NCBI RefSeq assembly: GCF_004168035.1
Contig: NZ_SDPU01000010.1
Location: 123,542-187,541 of the forward strand
DNA: 64,000 bases
Origin: Nocardioides iriomotensis
Lineage (GTDB): Bacteria; Actinomycetota; Actinomycetes; Propionibacteriales; Nocardioidaceae
Direction of reading: 5' to 3'
Program-made: the position numbers and the translations under genes
The notes under the pieces: model-generated
Seen by the model: the letters and a program-made list of their open reading frames with translations, nothing else
Databases searched by the model: none
What the model was told of the DNA's origin: nothing
Shown here: piece by piece, positions 26,654 through 37,555 of the stretch
Position numbering within the stretch: the first letter of the stretch is position 1
How the letters are laid out: each line of letters begins with the position of its first letter

Positions 26654-28254
26654 GCTCCCAGACCCTCACCACTGTCCTGTTCCTCGCGGTCGTCGCCGTC
26701 ACCGTCGGCGTCACGATCTGGGCCAGCCGGCAGACCAAGGGCGCGGCCGACTACTACGCGGGTGGCCGCAACTTCAGCGGTTTCCAGAACGGCCTCGCCA
26801 TCTCCGGCGACTACATGTCAGCCGCGTCGTTCCTCGGCATCTCGGGCGCGATCGCGCTCTACGGGTACGACGGCTTCCTCTACTCCATCGGCTTCCTCGT
26901 GGCGTGGCTCGTGGCGCTGCTGCTCGTCGCGGAGCTGCTGCGCAACTCGGGCCGCTACACGATGGCGGACCAGCTCGCCTACCGGATGCGCCAGCGCCCG
27001 GTGCGGACGGCCGCCGCGACGTCGACGGTCGTGGTGTCGATCTTCTACCTGCTCGCGCAGATGGTCGGCGCCGGCTCGCTCGTCGCGCTGCTCCTCGGCG
27101 TGGAGAGTGCCGCGCTGAAGAACCTCACCATCGTCGGCGTCGGACTGCTGATGATCTTCTACGTCACGGTCGGCGGCATGAAGGGCACCACCTGGGTGCA
27201 GATCGTCAAGGCCGTGCTGCTGATGGCCGGCACCGTGATCATCACGATCCTGGTGCTCGCCCAGTTCAACTTCCACCTGTCCGACCTCCTCGGCGCCGCG
27301 GTCGACAACAGCGGCAAGGGACAGGCGTTCCTGGAGCCCGGGCTCAAGTACGGCATCGACCTGACGGCGAAGATCGACTTCATCTCGCTGGCGCTCGCGC
27401 TCGTCCTGGGTACCGCCGGCCTGCCCCACATCCTGATCCGCTTCTACACGACGCCGACCTCCCGGGCCGCCCGCAAGTCGGTGCTCTGGGCGATCGGGCT
27501 GATCGGCTCGTTCTACCTGATGACGCTGGCGCTGGGCTTCGGTGCCGCCGCCCTGCTCGACACCGGCGAGGACAGCGCGGTCGTGGCCAGCGCCGGCAAC
27601 CTCGCCTCACCGTTGCTGGCCGAGGCCGTCGGCGGTGGTGAGGGAACGACCGGAGGCGCCGTGCTCCTGGCACTGATCTCCGCGGTCGCGTTCGCCACGA
27701 TCCTGGCCGTGGTGGCCGGCCTCACCCTGACGTCGGCGTCGTCCGTCGCCCACGACCTCTACGCCAACGTGTGGAAGAAGGGCACGGCGTCCGAGCGCCA
27801 GGAGGTGCGCGTCGCGAAGATCGCGGCCTTCATCATCGGCGGCATCGCGATCATCCTGGCCATCCCGGCCCAGACGCTGAACATCGCCTTCCTGGTCGCA
27901 CTGGCGTTCGCGGTCGCGGCCTCGGCGAACCTGCCGTCGCTGATCTACAACCTCTTCTGGCGTCGGTTCAACACCCGCGGCGCCACGTGGAGCATCTACG
28001 GAGGTCTCGTCAGCTGCGTGCTGCTGGTGATCTTCTCGCCGGTCGTGTCGGGCTCCGAGACGGCGCTGCTGCCCGGCTCCGACTTCGCCCTGTTCCCGCT
28101 GAGCAACCCCGGCATCATCTCGATCCCGCTGGGCTTCCTGTTCGGCTTCCTCGGCACCGTCACCTCGAAGGAGCCGGAGGCCGAGGCGGCCTACGACGAG
28201 CTCGAGGTCCGGTCGCTGACCGGCGCCGGTGCCGAGACCGCCGTGATCCACTGA
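26650..28254 (+). CDS. actP: Cation/acetate symporter ActP
   Basis: The 534-residue sodium:solute symporter matches ActP, with YYAGGRNFSGFQNGLAISGD, SAASFLGISGAIALYGYDG, GGMKGTTWVQIVKAVLLMAG, GTAGLPHILIRFYTTP and the SSVAHDLYANVWKKG cytoplasmic loop. It imports acetate and related monocarboxylates with a cation. It is coupled to DUF485 and followed, after a terminator hairpin, by acs, so uptake and activation are adjacent. Confidence 0.95.
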   Translation: MSSQTLTTVLFLAVVAVTVGVTIWASRQTKGAADYYAGGRNFSGFQNGLAISGDYMSAASFLGISGAIALYGYDGFLYSIGFLVAWLVALLLVAELLRNSGRYTMADQLAYRMRQRPVRTAAATSTVVVSIFYLLAQMVGAGSLVALLLGVESAALKNLTIVGVGLLMIFYVTVGGMKGTTWVQIVKAVLLMAGTVIITILVLAQFNFHLSDLLGAAVDNSGKGQAFLEPGLKYGIDLTAKIDFISLALALVLGTAGLPHILIRFYTTPTSRAARKSVLWAIGLIGSFYLMTLALGFGAAALLDTGEDSAVVASAGNLASPLLAEAVGGGEGTTGGAVLLALISAVAFATILAVVAGLTLTSASSVAHDLYANVWKKGTASERQEVRVAKIAAFIIGGIAIILAIPAQTLNIAFLVALAFAVAASANLPSLIYNLFWRRFNTRGATWSIYGGLVSCVLLVIFSPVVSGSETALLPGSDFALFPLSNPGIISIPLGFLFGFLGTVTSKEPEAEAAYDELEVRSLTGAGAETAVIH

Positions 28255-28279
28255 TCGACCGACCGCGACCCACCCGACC

Positions 28280-28320
28280 GGTGCCCGCCGCCCCTCTTTC
28301 CGGAGGGTCGTGCGGGCACC
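28280..28320 (+). terminator. Terminator after actP
   Basis: GGTGCCCGC (28280-28288) pairs with GCGGGCACC (28312-28320). An inner CCCTC/GAGGG stem (28292-28296/28303-28307) strengthens the hairpin. It lies 25 bp after the actP stop and before acs. Confidence 0.7.
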
Positions 28321-28393
28321 GGCCGACGGGTAGGTTGCGAGACGAACCCGCCTGACCCGGCCCGACCAGACCGACACGTCGAGGAGTGTTTCC

Positions 28394-30382
<1,989 letters not shown>

Positions 30383-30420
30383 CCGGCGCCCGACCGGCGC
30401 CGACCGGCCCGCTGCGCCCG

Positions 30421-30451
30421 CGCCCCGCCACCCGACCAGGGCGGCGGGGCG
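30421..30451 (+). terminator. Terminator after acs
   Basis: CGCCCCGCC (30421-30429) pairs perfectly with GGCGGGGCG (30443-30451) across a 13-nt loop, 38 bp beyond the acs stop. Confidence 0.65.
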
Positions 30452-30515
30452 TGGTGCATGCGAGGGCCTCGACCCGGGTAGGGTCGCTGCGAGCCGTGGA
30501 GAGAGGGAGGCCCGG

Positions 30516-30953
30516 ATGACGAGCAACACCCCGCAGACGACGCCCGGCAAGCGCCGCCGCCTGCCCGAGGTGCCCTCGCCGGACGACCCGACCCTCGGCA
30601 AGCTGTTCGCGGACGCGAGCCGCGACCTCTCGGCGCTGGTGCGCAGCGAGATCCAGCTCGCCAAGTCGGAGCTCAAGGTCAGCATCAAGACCGGCGGCAC
30701 CGGACTCGGCCTGTTCGCCGGGGCGGCGTTCATCGCCGTGCTCGCGATCATCATGCTCTCGGTCGCCCTGGCCTACTTCCTCTCGATGACCGGCCTGCAC
30801 CTCGCCTGGTGCTTCCTGATCGTCTTCGTCTTCTACCTCGTGCTCGCGGGGATGCTCGCGTTCGTCGGCGTCCAGAAGGTCAAGAAGGTGCGCGCCCCCG
30901 AACGCGCGATCCACCAGGCGCAGGAGTCCGCGGCGCTGCTCAAGCGTTCCTGA
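30516..30953 (+). CDS. Phage-holin-family (superfamily III-like) membrane protein
   Basis: The 145-residue protein has a charged N-terminal region with a predicted amphipathic helix (LVRSEIQLAKSELKVSIK), two long transmembrane helices (about 63-88 and 95-120) and a basic tail. This layout is typical of the actinobacterial proteins labelled phage holin family, which are chromosomal membrane proteins of unknown role and not evidence for a prophage. It is 9 bp upstream of the EphE-like hydrolase. The pair is conserved in mycobacteria (Rv3669-Rv3670). An AGAGAGGGAGG site precedes the ATG. Confidence 0.8.
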   Translation: MTSNTPQTTPGKRRRLPEVPSPDDPTLGKLFADASRDLSALVRSEIQLAKSELKVSIKTGGTGLGLFAGAAFIAVLAIIMLSVALAYFLSMTGLHLAWCFLIVFVFYLVLAGMLAFVGVQKVKKVRAPERAIHQAQESAALLKRS

Positions 30954-30962
30954 CCCGCGGAC

Positions 30963-31856
30963 ATGGAGCTGCCCGGCCCCTGGTCGGACCGGTACGTCGC
31001 CGCCAACGGCGCCCGCTTCCACTGCGTGGAGGCCGGACCGGCCGACGGCCCGCTCGTGCTGCTGCTGCACGGGTTCCCCCAGTTCTGGTGGGCGTGGCGC
31101 GCGCAGCTGCCGGCCCTCGCCGACGCCGGCTACCGCGCCGTCGCGATGGACCTGCGCGGGTACGGCGGGTCGGACAAGACGCCCAACGGCTACGACCCGG
31201 TGACGCTCGCCGGGGACGTCTCGGGCGTGGTGAAGGCGCTGGGCGAGCGCAGCGCCGTCCTGGTCGGGCACGGCTGGGGCGGCTACGTCGCGTGGGCGAC
31301 GGCCACGCTGCACCCGCGCGAGGTCTCGGCGCTCGGTGCCGTCGCCGCCCCGCACCCCGGCGCGATGCTGCGTGGCCTCCGGCGGCACCCCGCGTCACCG
31401 GCGCTGCGGCACGTCCTCGCGATGCAGGTACCGCTGCGGCCGGAGCGGCGGCTGGCCCGGGCGGACACCGGGTTCCTGCGCGACCACCTCCGGTCCTGGT
31501 CGTCGCCCGCGTCGGCGTTCCCCGACGACGACACCGTGACGACGTACCAGCGGGCGATCAGCCAGTGGCCCTCCTCGCACTGCGCGCTGGAGTACCACCG
31601 CTGGCTGGTCCGCTCCCAGGTGCGCACGGACGGGCGCGCGTTCGAGCGCGCGATGCGCGCACCGGTCGGTCAGCCGGTGCTCGTCGTGCGCGGCTCCGAC
31701 GACCGCACGCTGCCGCCCGGGGCATTCGAGGCGACACCGGCGCACGTGCTCGGCCACGTGACGGAGCACGACGTCGCCGGCGCCGGGCACTTCGTGCCCG
31801 AGGAGGCTCCGGACGCGTTCACCGCCCTGCTGCTGGACTGGCTGTCACAGCGGTGA
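30963..31856 (+). CDS. Alpha/beta hydrolase, epoxide-hydrolase-like (EphE type)
   Basis: The 297-residue hydrolase has the HGFPQFWWAW oxyanion-hole motif of epoxide hydrolases, a nucleophile elbow GHGWGGYVAW (a nucleophile position occupied by Trp, not Asp or Ser) and a C-terminal catalytic His in GAGHFVPEEAP. An acid occurs in VVRGSDDRTLPP. The altered elbow is noteworthy: typical epoxide hydrolases read GHDWGG, so here the nucleophilic Asp is replaced by Gly-Trp. The place next to the holin-like gene matches mycobacterial ephE. It ends within the convergent flavodoxin gene (38-bp overlap). Confidence 0.85.
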   Translation: MELPGPWSDRYVAANGARFHCVEAGPADGPLVLLLHGFPQFWWAWRAQLPALADAGYRAVAMDLRGYGGSDKTPNGYDPVTLAGDVSGVVKALGERSAVLVGHGWGGYVAWATATLHPREVSALGAVAAPHPGAMLRGLRRHPASPALRHVLAMQVPLRPERRLARADTGFLRDHLRSWSSPASAFPDDDTVTTYQRAISQWPSSHCALEYHRWLVRSQVRTDGRAFERAMRAPVGQPVLVVRGSDDRTLPPGAFEATPAHVLGHVTEHDVAGAGHFVPEEAPDAFTALLLDWLSQR

Positions 31857-32376
31857 GGACGGACCCCATCCGGGTCCCCCAGGCGCGCGCCCGGTCGAGC
31901 TCGCCCTCGGCGAGCGGACCGCGCACGTCGTCGACGTAGAAGGAGGTCGAGGCGGCCAGCGGCGAGAAGCCCTTCGCCCGCATGTCGCGTGCGGACGCCC
32001 GCGCCGCCGATCCGGGCATCCGCCGGGTCCGCATCGGCCGCGTGTCGAACGTGACCACGCGCGGGTTGTGCACGCCGACCGGGATGTCCTCGATCCACTC
32101 ACGCACACCGCGGGAGGTGTCGACCGCCAGCGCGCCCTGGCGCCGGGCCTCCTCCCGGGTCATCGGCCGGGGCATCGAGAACGCGTGCGTCGGCGCACCC
32201 ACCACGACGAGGTCGGCGCCCTCGTCCAGCGGAGCCGCGGTCGCCGCCGTGACGACCTCGACGTCCACCTCCTCGGTCAGCCCCTGCGCGACCGCGGCCG
32301 CGACCGATGCCGTGTTGCCGAAGATCGACTCCACGACGACCACCGCACGCGGCCGGGTCAGCACGTCGCCGCTCAC
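31819..32376 (-). CDS. Flavodoxin-family protein
   Basis: The 185-residue protein starts at GTG 32376 and has the flavodoxin phosphate loop VVVESIFGNTASVAAAVAQG and the second FMN-contact strand DLVVVGAPTHAFSMPRPMTR. It likely binds FMN and transfers electrons or acts as a small reductase. It overlaps the upstream Usp gene by 4 bp (GTGA), so the two are translationally coupled; Usp-flavodoxin pairs fit dormancy or redox stress. The 3' end overlaps the convergent hydrolase by 38 bp. Confidence 0.82.
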   Translation of the reverse strand: MSGDVLTRPRAVVVVESIFGNTASVAAAVAQGLTEEVDVEVVTAATAAPLDEGADLVVVGAPTHAFSMPRPMTREEARRQGALAVDTSRGVREWIEDIPVGVHNPRVVTFDTRPMRTRRMPGSAARASARDMRAKGFSPLAASTSFYVDDVRGPLAEGELDRARAWGTRMGSVLTAVTASPAAGR

Positions 32377-33272
32377 ACCGCGTCCGTCCGAGCCACCATC
32401 ACCGGACCGTGCGCGTGCTCGACGACGTGCCGGCTGACCGACCCGAGGACGAGCGCCGCGGTGTCCCCACGACCGCGCGAGCCGACAGCCACCAGGTGCG
32501 CGTGCCGGGAGGCGTCGACGAGCGCCCACCGGGCGTCGGTCTCGACCTGGTGCAGGGACACCGCAACGTCGGGGTACTTCTCCTTGTAACCCGCGAGCGA
32601 CTCGGCCAACTGGAGCTCGTGCTCGGTGGACGTCTCCCGCCGGATCTCGTAGCTGGTCTGGTCACGCCAGCGCACCGCGTCGTCCCACGCGTGCAGGACG
32701 GCGAGCGGGCGGTGCTCGAGGGACGCGAGGGCGAACGCGGCGTCGAGGGCGGCGCGCGACACATCGGTGCCGTCGATGCCGACGACGATGCGGCCGGCGT
32801 ACGGGCTGTGCTTGTCCGGGACCTCGTGCTCGCGGACCACGACGACGGGGCAGGTGGCACCGACGGAGACGCCCTCGCTCACCGAGCCGAGGAGGTACGA
32901 CGACACCCGACCGTGCCCGCGCGTGCCGACGACGAGCAGGTGGGCGCCCGAGGCCGTGACCTCGTCGAGGACGTCACGGGGCAGCCCGACCGCGAGGTGC
33001 TCGCGCAGCTCGACCGTCGGGTCGATCTTGCGGGCCAGGGCGAGACCGTGGTTGAGCACCCGGCGACCGGCGACCCGGAGCTCGTGGCGGGTGACCGTCA
33101 GCGTCGCGTCGCCGTAGCCGGCGTACCCCCGCGGGGCACCGCACGCGTGCACGACGAGGAGCGGACGGCCCAGGGCGGCCGCGTGCTGCACGGCCCACGC
33201 CAGGGCGACGTCGCTGTGGGGCGTGCTGTCGTACCCGACAGCCACCGTTCCGAGGGCCTGTGTCGTTGTCAT
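32373..33272 (-). CDS. Tandem universal stress protein
   Basis: The 299-residue protein contains two UspA domains. Each has the ATP-binding G2xG9G(S/T) pattern: VVGTRGHGRVSSYLLGSVS in the first and AVGSRGRGDTAALVLGSVS in the second. Tandem Usp proteins of this length are common in actinobacteria and respond to hypoxia, DosR or stationary-phase signals in mycobacteria. The ATG at 33272 is preceded by GGAGG, and a longer frame to 33293 is less likely. It is followed directly by the flavodoxin gene. Confidence 0.92.
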   Translation of the reverse strand: MTTTQALGTVAVGYDSTPHSDVALAWAVQHAAALGRPLLVVHACGAPRGYAGYGDATLTVTRHELRVAGRRVLNHGLALARKIDPTVELREHLAVGLPRDVLDEVTASGAHLLVVGTRGHGRVSSYLLGSVSEGVSVGATCPVVVVREHEVPDKHSPYAGRIVVGIDGTDVSRAALDAAFALASLEHRPLAVLHAWDDAVRWRDQTSYEIRRETSTEHELQLAESLAGYKEKYPDVAVSLHQVETDARWALVDASRHAHLVAVGSRGRGDTAALVLGSVSRHVVEHAHGPVMVARTDAV

Positions 33273-33368
33273 ACCTCCACGGTGCTCCGGCACGGCACCC
33301 GGAGGCAGGGCCGGACGACGGGACAGAACGGGACCTTCGGCCCGTTGCGCCCCTCGCGCGTCAGCGCG

Positions 33369-34271
33369 TCACAGGTCCTTGGCGAACCAGTGGTCGGCGT
33401 ACGGCTCGCCGTTGAAGTCGTCGACCTCGACGTACCCGCACGCGCGGTACATCGCGATCGCCTCGGTGAGCGTCCCGTTGGTGTCGAGGCGCACGACGTG
33501 CGCGCCGCGGCGGCGGGCCTCGTCCTCGAGGGCGGCCAGGAGCATCCGGCCGACGCCGAGGCCGCGGGTCCGGTCGGAGACCCACATCCGCTTGAGCAGC
33601 GCCGGCTCGCCGGGCGGGGTCTTCACGCCGCCCGCGGCGACGACCTCGTCGTGCAGGCGGGCGACCAGCAGCACGCCGCGGTCCCCGGTGAGCTCGTCGT
33701 CGGCGGCGACCAGGCTGGCGCCCGGGTCGAAGCCGTGCTCGAAGCGGGCGTCGAGCTCCGCGAAGTAGGCCCGCAGCGCCAGCAGCGACTCGGCGCTGCG
33801 CGGGTCGGCCGGCTCGATGCGCACCAGCCCGCGCACGAGCAGCCGCTCGACGGTGCGCATGGCGTCGACGAGCCGGGACCGGTCCTCCGGTGGCAGCGGA
33901 GCGAGCAGCGACGCCGCCAGCTCGTCGCTGGCCCGGTCGAGGACGCGGCGCTCGGTCCGGCCGGCGTCCGTCGCGCGGACGACCCGGACGCGCTGGTCGT
34001 CGGGGTCGGCGGACAGCTCGACCAGCCCGTCGTCGCGCAGCGACCCGAGCAGCCGCGAGACGTAGCCGGAGTCGAGGCCGAGCCGCGCGCGCAGGTCGCG
34101 GACGTCCACCGGGGCGGGCGCGGCGTCGACCTCCCAGAGCAGGCGGCAGGCGCCCAGCGAGCGGTGCCGCGACAGGTAGTCGTCCTGGAGGGCGCCGACG
34201 CGCTGCGTGACGGTGCGGTTGAAGGAGCGGACCCGGGCGACGTCCTCGCCGGGGACGGTTTCTCTGACCAC
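33369..34271 (-). CDS. MarR-type regulator fused to GNAT acetyltransferase
   Basis: The 300-residue protein joins a MarR winged-helix domain (about 1-150; RARLGLDSGYVSRLLGSLRD as recognition helix, DPDDQRVRVVRATDAG as wing) to a GNAT domain (about 160-300; acetyl-CoA loop DRTRGLGVGRMLLAAL, LDTNGTLTEAIAMYRACGY). Such fusions are widespread in actinobacteria, with acetyltransferase substrates unknown. The GTG start at 34271 follows TAATCT by 6 bp, so the message is probably leaderless. A perfect 9-bp inverted repeat covers the start codon, a strong sign of autorepression. Confidence 0.9.
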   Translation of the reverse strand: MVRETVPGEDVARVRSFNRTVTQRVGALQDDYLSRHRSLGACRLLWEVDAAPAPVDVRDLRARLGLDSGYVSRLLGSLRDDGLVELSADPDDQRVRVVRATDAGRTERRVLDRASDELAASLLAPLPPEDRSRLVDAMRTVERLLVRGLVRIEPADPRSAESLLALRAYFAELDARFEHGFDPGASLVAADDELTGDRGVLLVARLHDEVVAAGGVKTPPGEPALLKRMWVSDRTRGLGVGRMLLAALEDEARRRGAHVVRLDTNGTLTEAIAMYRACGYVEVDDFNGEPYADHWFAKDL

Positions 34272-34280
34272 GGTCAGAGA
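34261..34280. promoter_or_regulatory. Operator palindrome over the start of the MarR-GNAT gene
   Basis: TCTCTGACC (34261-34269) and GGTCAGAGA (34272-34280) form a perfect 9+9 inverted repeat around 2 bp. The start codon (34271-34269), the predicted transcription start and part of the TAATCT -10 (34283-34278) lie inside or touch it. A MarR-type dimer bound here would block transcription and translation initiation. Confidence 0.65.
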
Positions 34281-34296
34281 TTACTCCCGTATGAGC

Positions 34297-35469
34297 CTAG
34301 GCGCAGCGGCCGGTGTCGACGGTCGAGCCGTTGAGCTTGCCGCGGGCCGCGCTCTCACGGACCTGCTCGGAGGTGAGCGCGTAGCCGGTCTCGTCGTCGG
34401 TCACCGAGGCCGCGAAGATCACGCCGAGCACCTCGCCGTCGTCCGACACCAGCGGGCCGCCGGAGTTGCCGGGGCGGACCAGCGCGCGGATCGAGAAGAC
34501 CTCGCGGACGACCGTGCCCTGGCCGTAGATGTCCGGGCTGCGCAGCCGCTGCTCGCTGCGGATGCGCGCCGCCTGCACGTCGTAGGGGCCGTCCTGCGGG
34601 TAGCCCAGCACGGCGCCGGGGTCGCGCTCCTCGCCCTCGAAGTCGAAGCGCAGGAACGGGCGGCCGACGGACTCGACCTTGAGCACGGCGACGTCGAGGT
34701 CCTCGTTGTAGTAGACGACGGTGGCCGGCACCTCGGTGTCGCCGACGAGGACCGTCGGGTTGTCGACGCCGGCGACGACGTGCGCGTTGGTCATCACGCG
34801 GTCGGGCGAGTAGAGGAAGCCGCTGCCCTCGACGCCGCGGTTGCAGGAGTTCTCGCCGCGGATCTTCAGCACGCTGGCCGCCGCCTGCTGGATCTCGGGG
34901 TCGCGGGCGATCTTCCCGGGCGGCGGGCCGACCTCGATGATCCGCTCGGGCGCGAACGGCTCGAGGTAGCGCGGGAAGAAGCTGGACCCGACGACGTCGT
35001 TGAACGAGTCGAGGGCGGTGACCGCGCGGGTCGGCATCATCTCGTCGACGCGCTTGAGCACCGCGGACTCGCGGACCTGCTCGCTGACCCACGGCAGCTT
35101 GGCGCCGCTGACCGCCACGCCCAGCGCCCATGACACGACCAGGACGGCGACGGCGCTGAGTGCCGCGCCGCCGACGGCGTCGAGGGCGCGCACGGGTTGC
35201 CAGGTGATGGTGTCGCGGATGCGTGACCCGGCGAACTGGAACAGCGCCTGGCCGAACGACGCGCACACGAGCACCACGAACAGGGCCGCCAGCGACACCC
35301 ACAGCGCCGGGGCGGCGTCGCCGAGCAGCTTGGGCGCGAGCACCACGCCGAGCAGGCCGCCGAGCAGCAGGCCCGCGGTGGCGAACGCGCCGGAGATGAA
35401 GCCCTGCCAGTAGCCCGAGACGGCGTAGGCGAGCACGACGATGACCAGGAACCAGTCGAGGAAGTTCAC
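34297..35469 (-). CDS. marP: MarP-type membrane serine protease (CvpA-like N terminus, trypsin domain)
   Basis: The 390-residue protein has four predicted N-terminal transmembrane helices resembling CvpA (about 3-120) and a periplasmic chymotrypsin-like domain. The catalytic triad is His230 (TNAHVV), Asp259 (NEDLDVAVL) and Ser336 (RPGNSGGPL). Cys209 and Cys389 match the pair that forms the redox-sensitive disulfide in mycobacterial MarP (Rv3671c), which is needed for acid survival there. Its start overlaps the CoA-Nudix stop by 4 bp, as the same gene order in mycobacteria predicts. Confidence 0.95.
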   Translation of the reverse strand: MNFLDWFLVIVVLAYAVSGYWQGFISGAFATAGLLLGGLLGVVLAPKLLGDAAPALWVSLAALFVVLVCASFGQALFQFAGSRIRDTITWQPVRALDAVGGAALSAVAVLVVSWALGVAVSGAKLPWVSEQVRESAVLKRVDEMMPTRAVTALDSFNDVVGSSFFPRYLEPFAPERIIEVGPPPGKIARDPEIQQAAASVLKIRGENSCNRGVEGSGFLYSPDRVMTNAHVVAGVDNPTVLVGDTEVPATVVYYNEDLDVAVLKVESVGRPFLRFDFEGEERDPGAVLGYPQDGPYDVQAARIRSEQRLRSPDIYGQGTVVREVFSIRALVRPGNSGGPLVSDDGEVLGVIFAASVTDDETGYALTSEQVRESAARGKLNGSTVDTGRCA

Positions 35470-36176
35470 CGGCGGCCTCCGTCGGCGCTGTCGTCACGGA
35501 CGGCGACCAGCATGTACGGCGGGAGGTCCTGCCGGCGGCTCCCGTCCCACGGCTTGGTCCAGCCGAGGAAGTCGAACAGCCGCGAGATGATCCCGGCGGT
35601 GAAGCCCCACAGGATCAGGTCCTTGTCGTCGCCGATGAGGAAGCCCGGGCCGAGCCAGCCCGACGGGTGCCGCACCGTGGTCCGGTGCTGCGGGTCGAGC
35701 AGCTCGTCGATCGGCACCCGCAGCACCGCGTGCACCTCGCGCGGGTCGACGACGCTGACCGGCGACTCCTCGCGCCACCAGCCGAGCACCGGGGTGACCG
35801 CGAAGTTGCTGGGCGGCAGCCACAGCTGCGGCAGCGTCGCGAACACCTCGACGCCGGCCGGGTCGAGGCCGGTCTCCTCCTCCGCCTCGCGCAGGGCGGC
35901 GGCCTCGGGCGAGGCGTCCGTCGGGTCGATCGAGCCGCCGGGGAACGACACCTGGCCGGGGTGGGAGCGCATGTCGTGGGCGCGCTCGGTGAGCAGCAGG
36001 TCCGGACCCAGAGACCCCTCGCCGAACAGCATCAGCACGGCACCCTCGCGGGTGTCGGCGTCGTCCGGCGGGACGAAGCGGGTCAGGTCCTCGGCGCCGA
36101 TCTCGGCGGCCCCGCGGCGTACCGGCTCCAGCCACGAGGGCAGGGCGGGGCTACCGCCGACAGGGGTCGAGGACAC
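35466..36176 (-). CDS. Nudix hydrolase, CoA pyrophosphatase type
   Basis: The 236-residue enzyme has an intact Nudix box GGSIDPTDASPEAAALREAE followed by EETGL (Gx5Ex7REUxEExGU), preceded by RSHPGQVSFPGG, a signature of CoA diphosphohydrolases (NudL type). The likely reaction splits CoA to 3',5'-ADP and phosphopantetheine. It overlaps marP by 4 bp, matching Rv3672c-Rv3671c in M. tuberculosis. A TACCCT box 6 bp before the GTG suggests a leaderless start. Confidence 0.93.
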   Translation of the reverse strand: MSSTPVGGSPALPSWLEPVRRGAAEIGAEDLTRFVPPDDADTREGAVLMLFGEGSLGPDLLLTERAHDMRSHPGQVSFPGGSIDPTDASPEAAALREAEEETGLDPAGVEVFATLPQLWLPPSNFAVTPVLGWWREESPVSVVDPREVHAVLRVPIDELLDPQHRTTVRHPSGWLGPGFLIGDDKDLILWGFTAGIISRLFDFLGWTKPWDGSRRQDLPPYMLVAVRDDSADGGRR

Positions 36177-36182
36177 GCGACG

Positions 36183-36188
36183 AGGGTA
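36183..36188 (-). promoter_or_regulatory. -10 element of the CoA-Nudix/marP operon
   Basis: On the minus strand TACCCT ends 6 bp before GTG 36176, the leaderless spacing seen repeatedly here. Only 21 bp separate this gene from the upstream tlpA-like stop. Confidence 0.4.
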
Positions 36189-36197
36189 CCCAGCGCT

Positions 36198-36830
36198 CTA
36201 CAGGGCCATACCGAGGTGCTCGCGCACCAGGTCGGTGAGCTGGGAGTAGGAGCGGATGACCGTGAACGTCGGGCGCCCGCCGGGGTTGGTGACCTCGCCG
36301 TCCGCGTCGACGAACACCACGCCCGGGAGCCCGCGGACCCGGAAGTCCTGGCGGAGCGCGCCGCCGGGGTCGGCGAGCAGGGGGTAGGTGACGCCGGTCT
36401 GGGCGGCCAGCTCGATCGCGCCGTCGGGCTGGGTGTCGAGGTAGTCGATGCCGACCACCCGGAGCTTGTCGCCGGCCTCCTCGTGCAGCCGCTGGTAGTA
36501 GGGCAGCTCGTCGCGGCAGGGCTCGCACCACTGCGCGAAGAGGTTGACGACCATCGGGCCCTTCAGCGAGCGCAGGCGTACGTCGGGGCCGCCGCCGAGG
36601 CAGGGCAGGGTGAGGTCGGGCAGCCCGCCGTCGGTCGCGTCGCCCGGCGCGCAGTCGGCGATGCCGGCGGCCGCCTTGGCCTCGCGCAGCTCCGGGGTGT
36701 CGACGTCGACGTTGCTCTGCGTGGTGGGGACGGTCTGCCCGTCGCCGGCCGCGTCGTCGCCCGGGGGCGTGCCGATCGAGCAGCCGGCGACCAGGGCCAG
36801 GGCTCCGAGCGCGACGAGGGGTCGCCTCAT
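36198..36830 (-). CDS. TlpA/ResA-like thioredoxin-fold lipoprotein
   Basis: The 210-residue protein begins [17 protein letters not shown], a lipoprotein signal with lipobox VAGC (Cys17). After a linker it has a thioredoxin-fold domain with the redox motif [16 protein letters not shown] and the cis-Pro loop [15 protein letters not shown]. TlpA/ResA-like proteins reduce extracytoplasmic cysteines, for example in cytochrome c maturation. It overlaps nth by 4 bp. The order nth-thioredoxin-Nudix-marP is as in mycobacteria (Rv3674c-Rv3671c). Confidence 0.93.
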   Translation of the reverse strand: MRRPLVALGALALVAGCSIGTPPGDDAAGDGQTVPTTQSNVDVDTPELREAKAAAGIADCAPGDATDGGLPDLTLPCLGGGPDVRLRSLKGPMVVNLFAQWCEPCRDELPYYQRLHEEAGDKLRVVGIDYLDTQPDGAIELAAQTGVTYPLLADPGGALRQDFRVRGLPGVVFVDADGEVTNPGGRPTFTVIRSYSQLTDLVREHLGMAL

Positions 36831-37555
36831 GCCCTGCCTTCGGTGCGGACCAGCGTGGCCGCCTTGACCGGGTCGGTCGGGCCCTCGCCGTACGCCGGGC
36901 ACCAGCGCGCGACGGGGCACGCGCCGCAGGCGGGGTTGCGGGCGTGGCAGACGCGGCGGCCGTGCCAGATCAGGTGGTGCGACAGCATCACCCAGTCCTT
37001 GCGGGGGAACAGCGCGCCGACCTCGTGCTCGGCCTTGACCGGGTCGGTCTCCTCGGTGAACCCGAAGCGCCGCGCGAGCCGCCCGAAGTGCGTGTCGACC
37101 GTGATGCCCGGGATCCCGAACGCGTTGCCGAGCACGACGTTGGCGGTCTTGCGGCCGACGCCCGGCAGCGTCACGAGGTCCTCGAGCCGGGCCGGGACCT
37201 CCCCGTCGAAGCGCTCGACGAGCGCCTGCGAGAGCTTGAGCAGCGACTCGGTCTTGGCCCGGAAGAATCCGGTGGGCTGGATGATCTGCTCGAGCTTCTC
37301 GCGCTCGGCGGCGGCCATCGCCTGGGCGTCGGGGTAGGCCGCGAACAGCGTCGGGCGCACGGCGTTGACCCGCTTGTCGGTGGTCTGCGCCGACAGCACG
37401 GTCACGACGAGCAGCTCGAAGGCGTTGTCGAAGTCGAGCTCGCAGCGCGCGTCGGGGTAGGTCTCCGCGAGGACGCGGTCGATCTTGCGGGCGCGGCGTA
37501 CCAACGAGGTGTCGGGCTTGGTGACGACCGGCTGCGGGGTGGACTTGCGGGGCAC
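36827..37555 (-). CDS. nth: Endonuclease III
   Basis: Nth removes oxidised pyrimidines from DNA and cleaves the abasic site. The 242-residue protein has the helix-hairpin-helix with catalytic Lys region ([29 protein letters not shown]), catalytic Asp in [14 protein letters not shown], and the 4Fe-4S cluster C-x6-C-x2-C-x5-C ([18 protein letters not shown]). I chose GTG 37555 because it gives the family length; the AGGA just before it is too close for a normal ribosome site, so the start is not certain. It is divergent from crp, as in mycobacteria. Confidence 0.93.
   Translation of the reverse strand: MPRKSTPQPVVTKPDTSLVRRARKIDRVLAETYPDARCELDFDNAFELLVVTVLSAQTTDKRVNAVRPTLFAAYPDAQAMAAAEREKLEQIIQPTGFFRAKTESLLKLSQALVERFDGEVPARLEDLVTLPGVGRKTANVVLGNAFGIPGITVDTHFGRLARRFGFTEETDPVKAEHEVGALFPRKDWVMLSHHLIWHGRRVCHARNPACGACPVARWCPAYGEGPTDPVKAATLVRTEGRA

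Noticed and set aside
30516..30953. Possible prophage because of a holin-family protein
   Set aside because: No other phage gene nearby; the neighbours match the mycobacterial core order. These chromosomal holin-like proteins are not phage markers.
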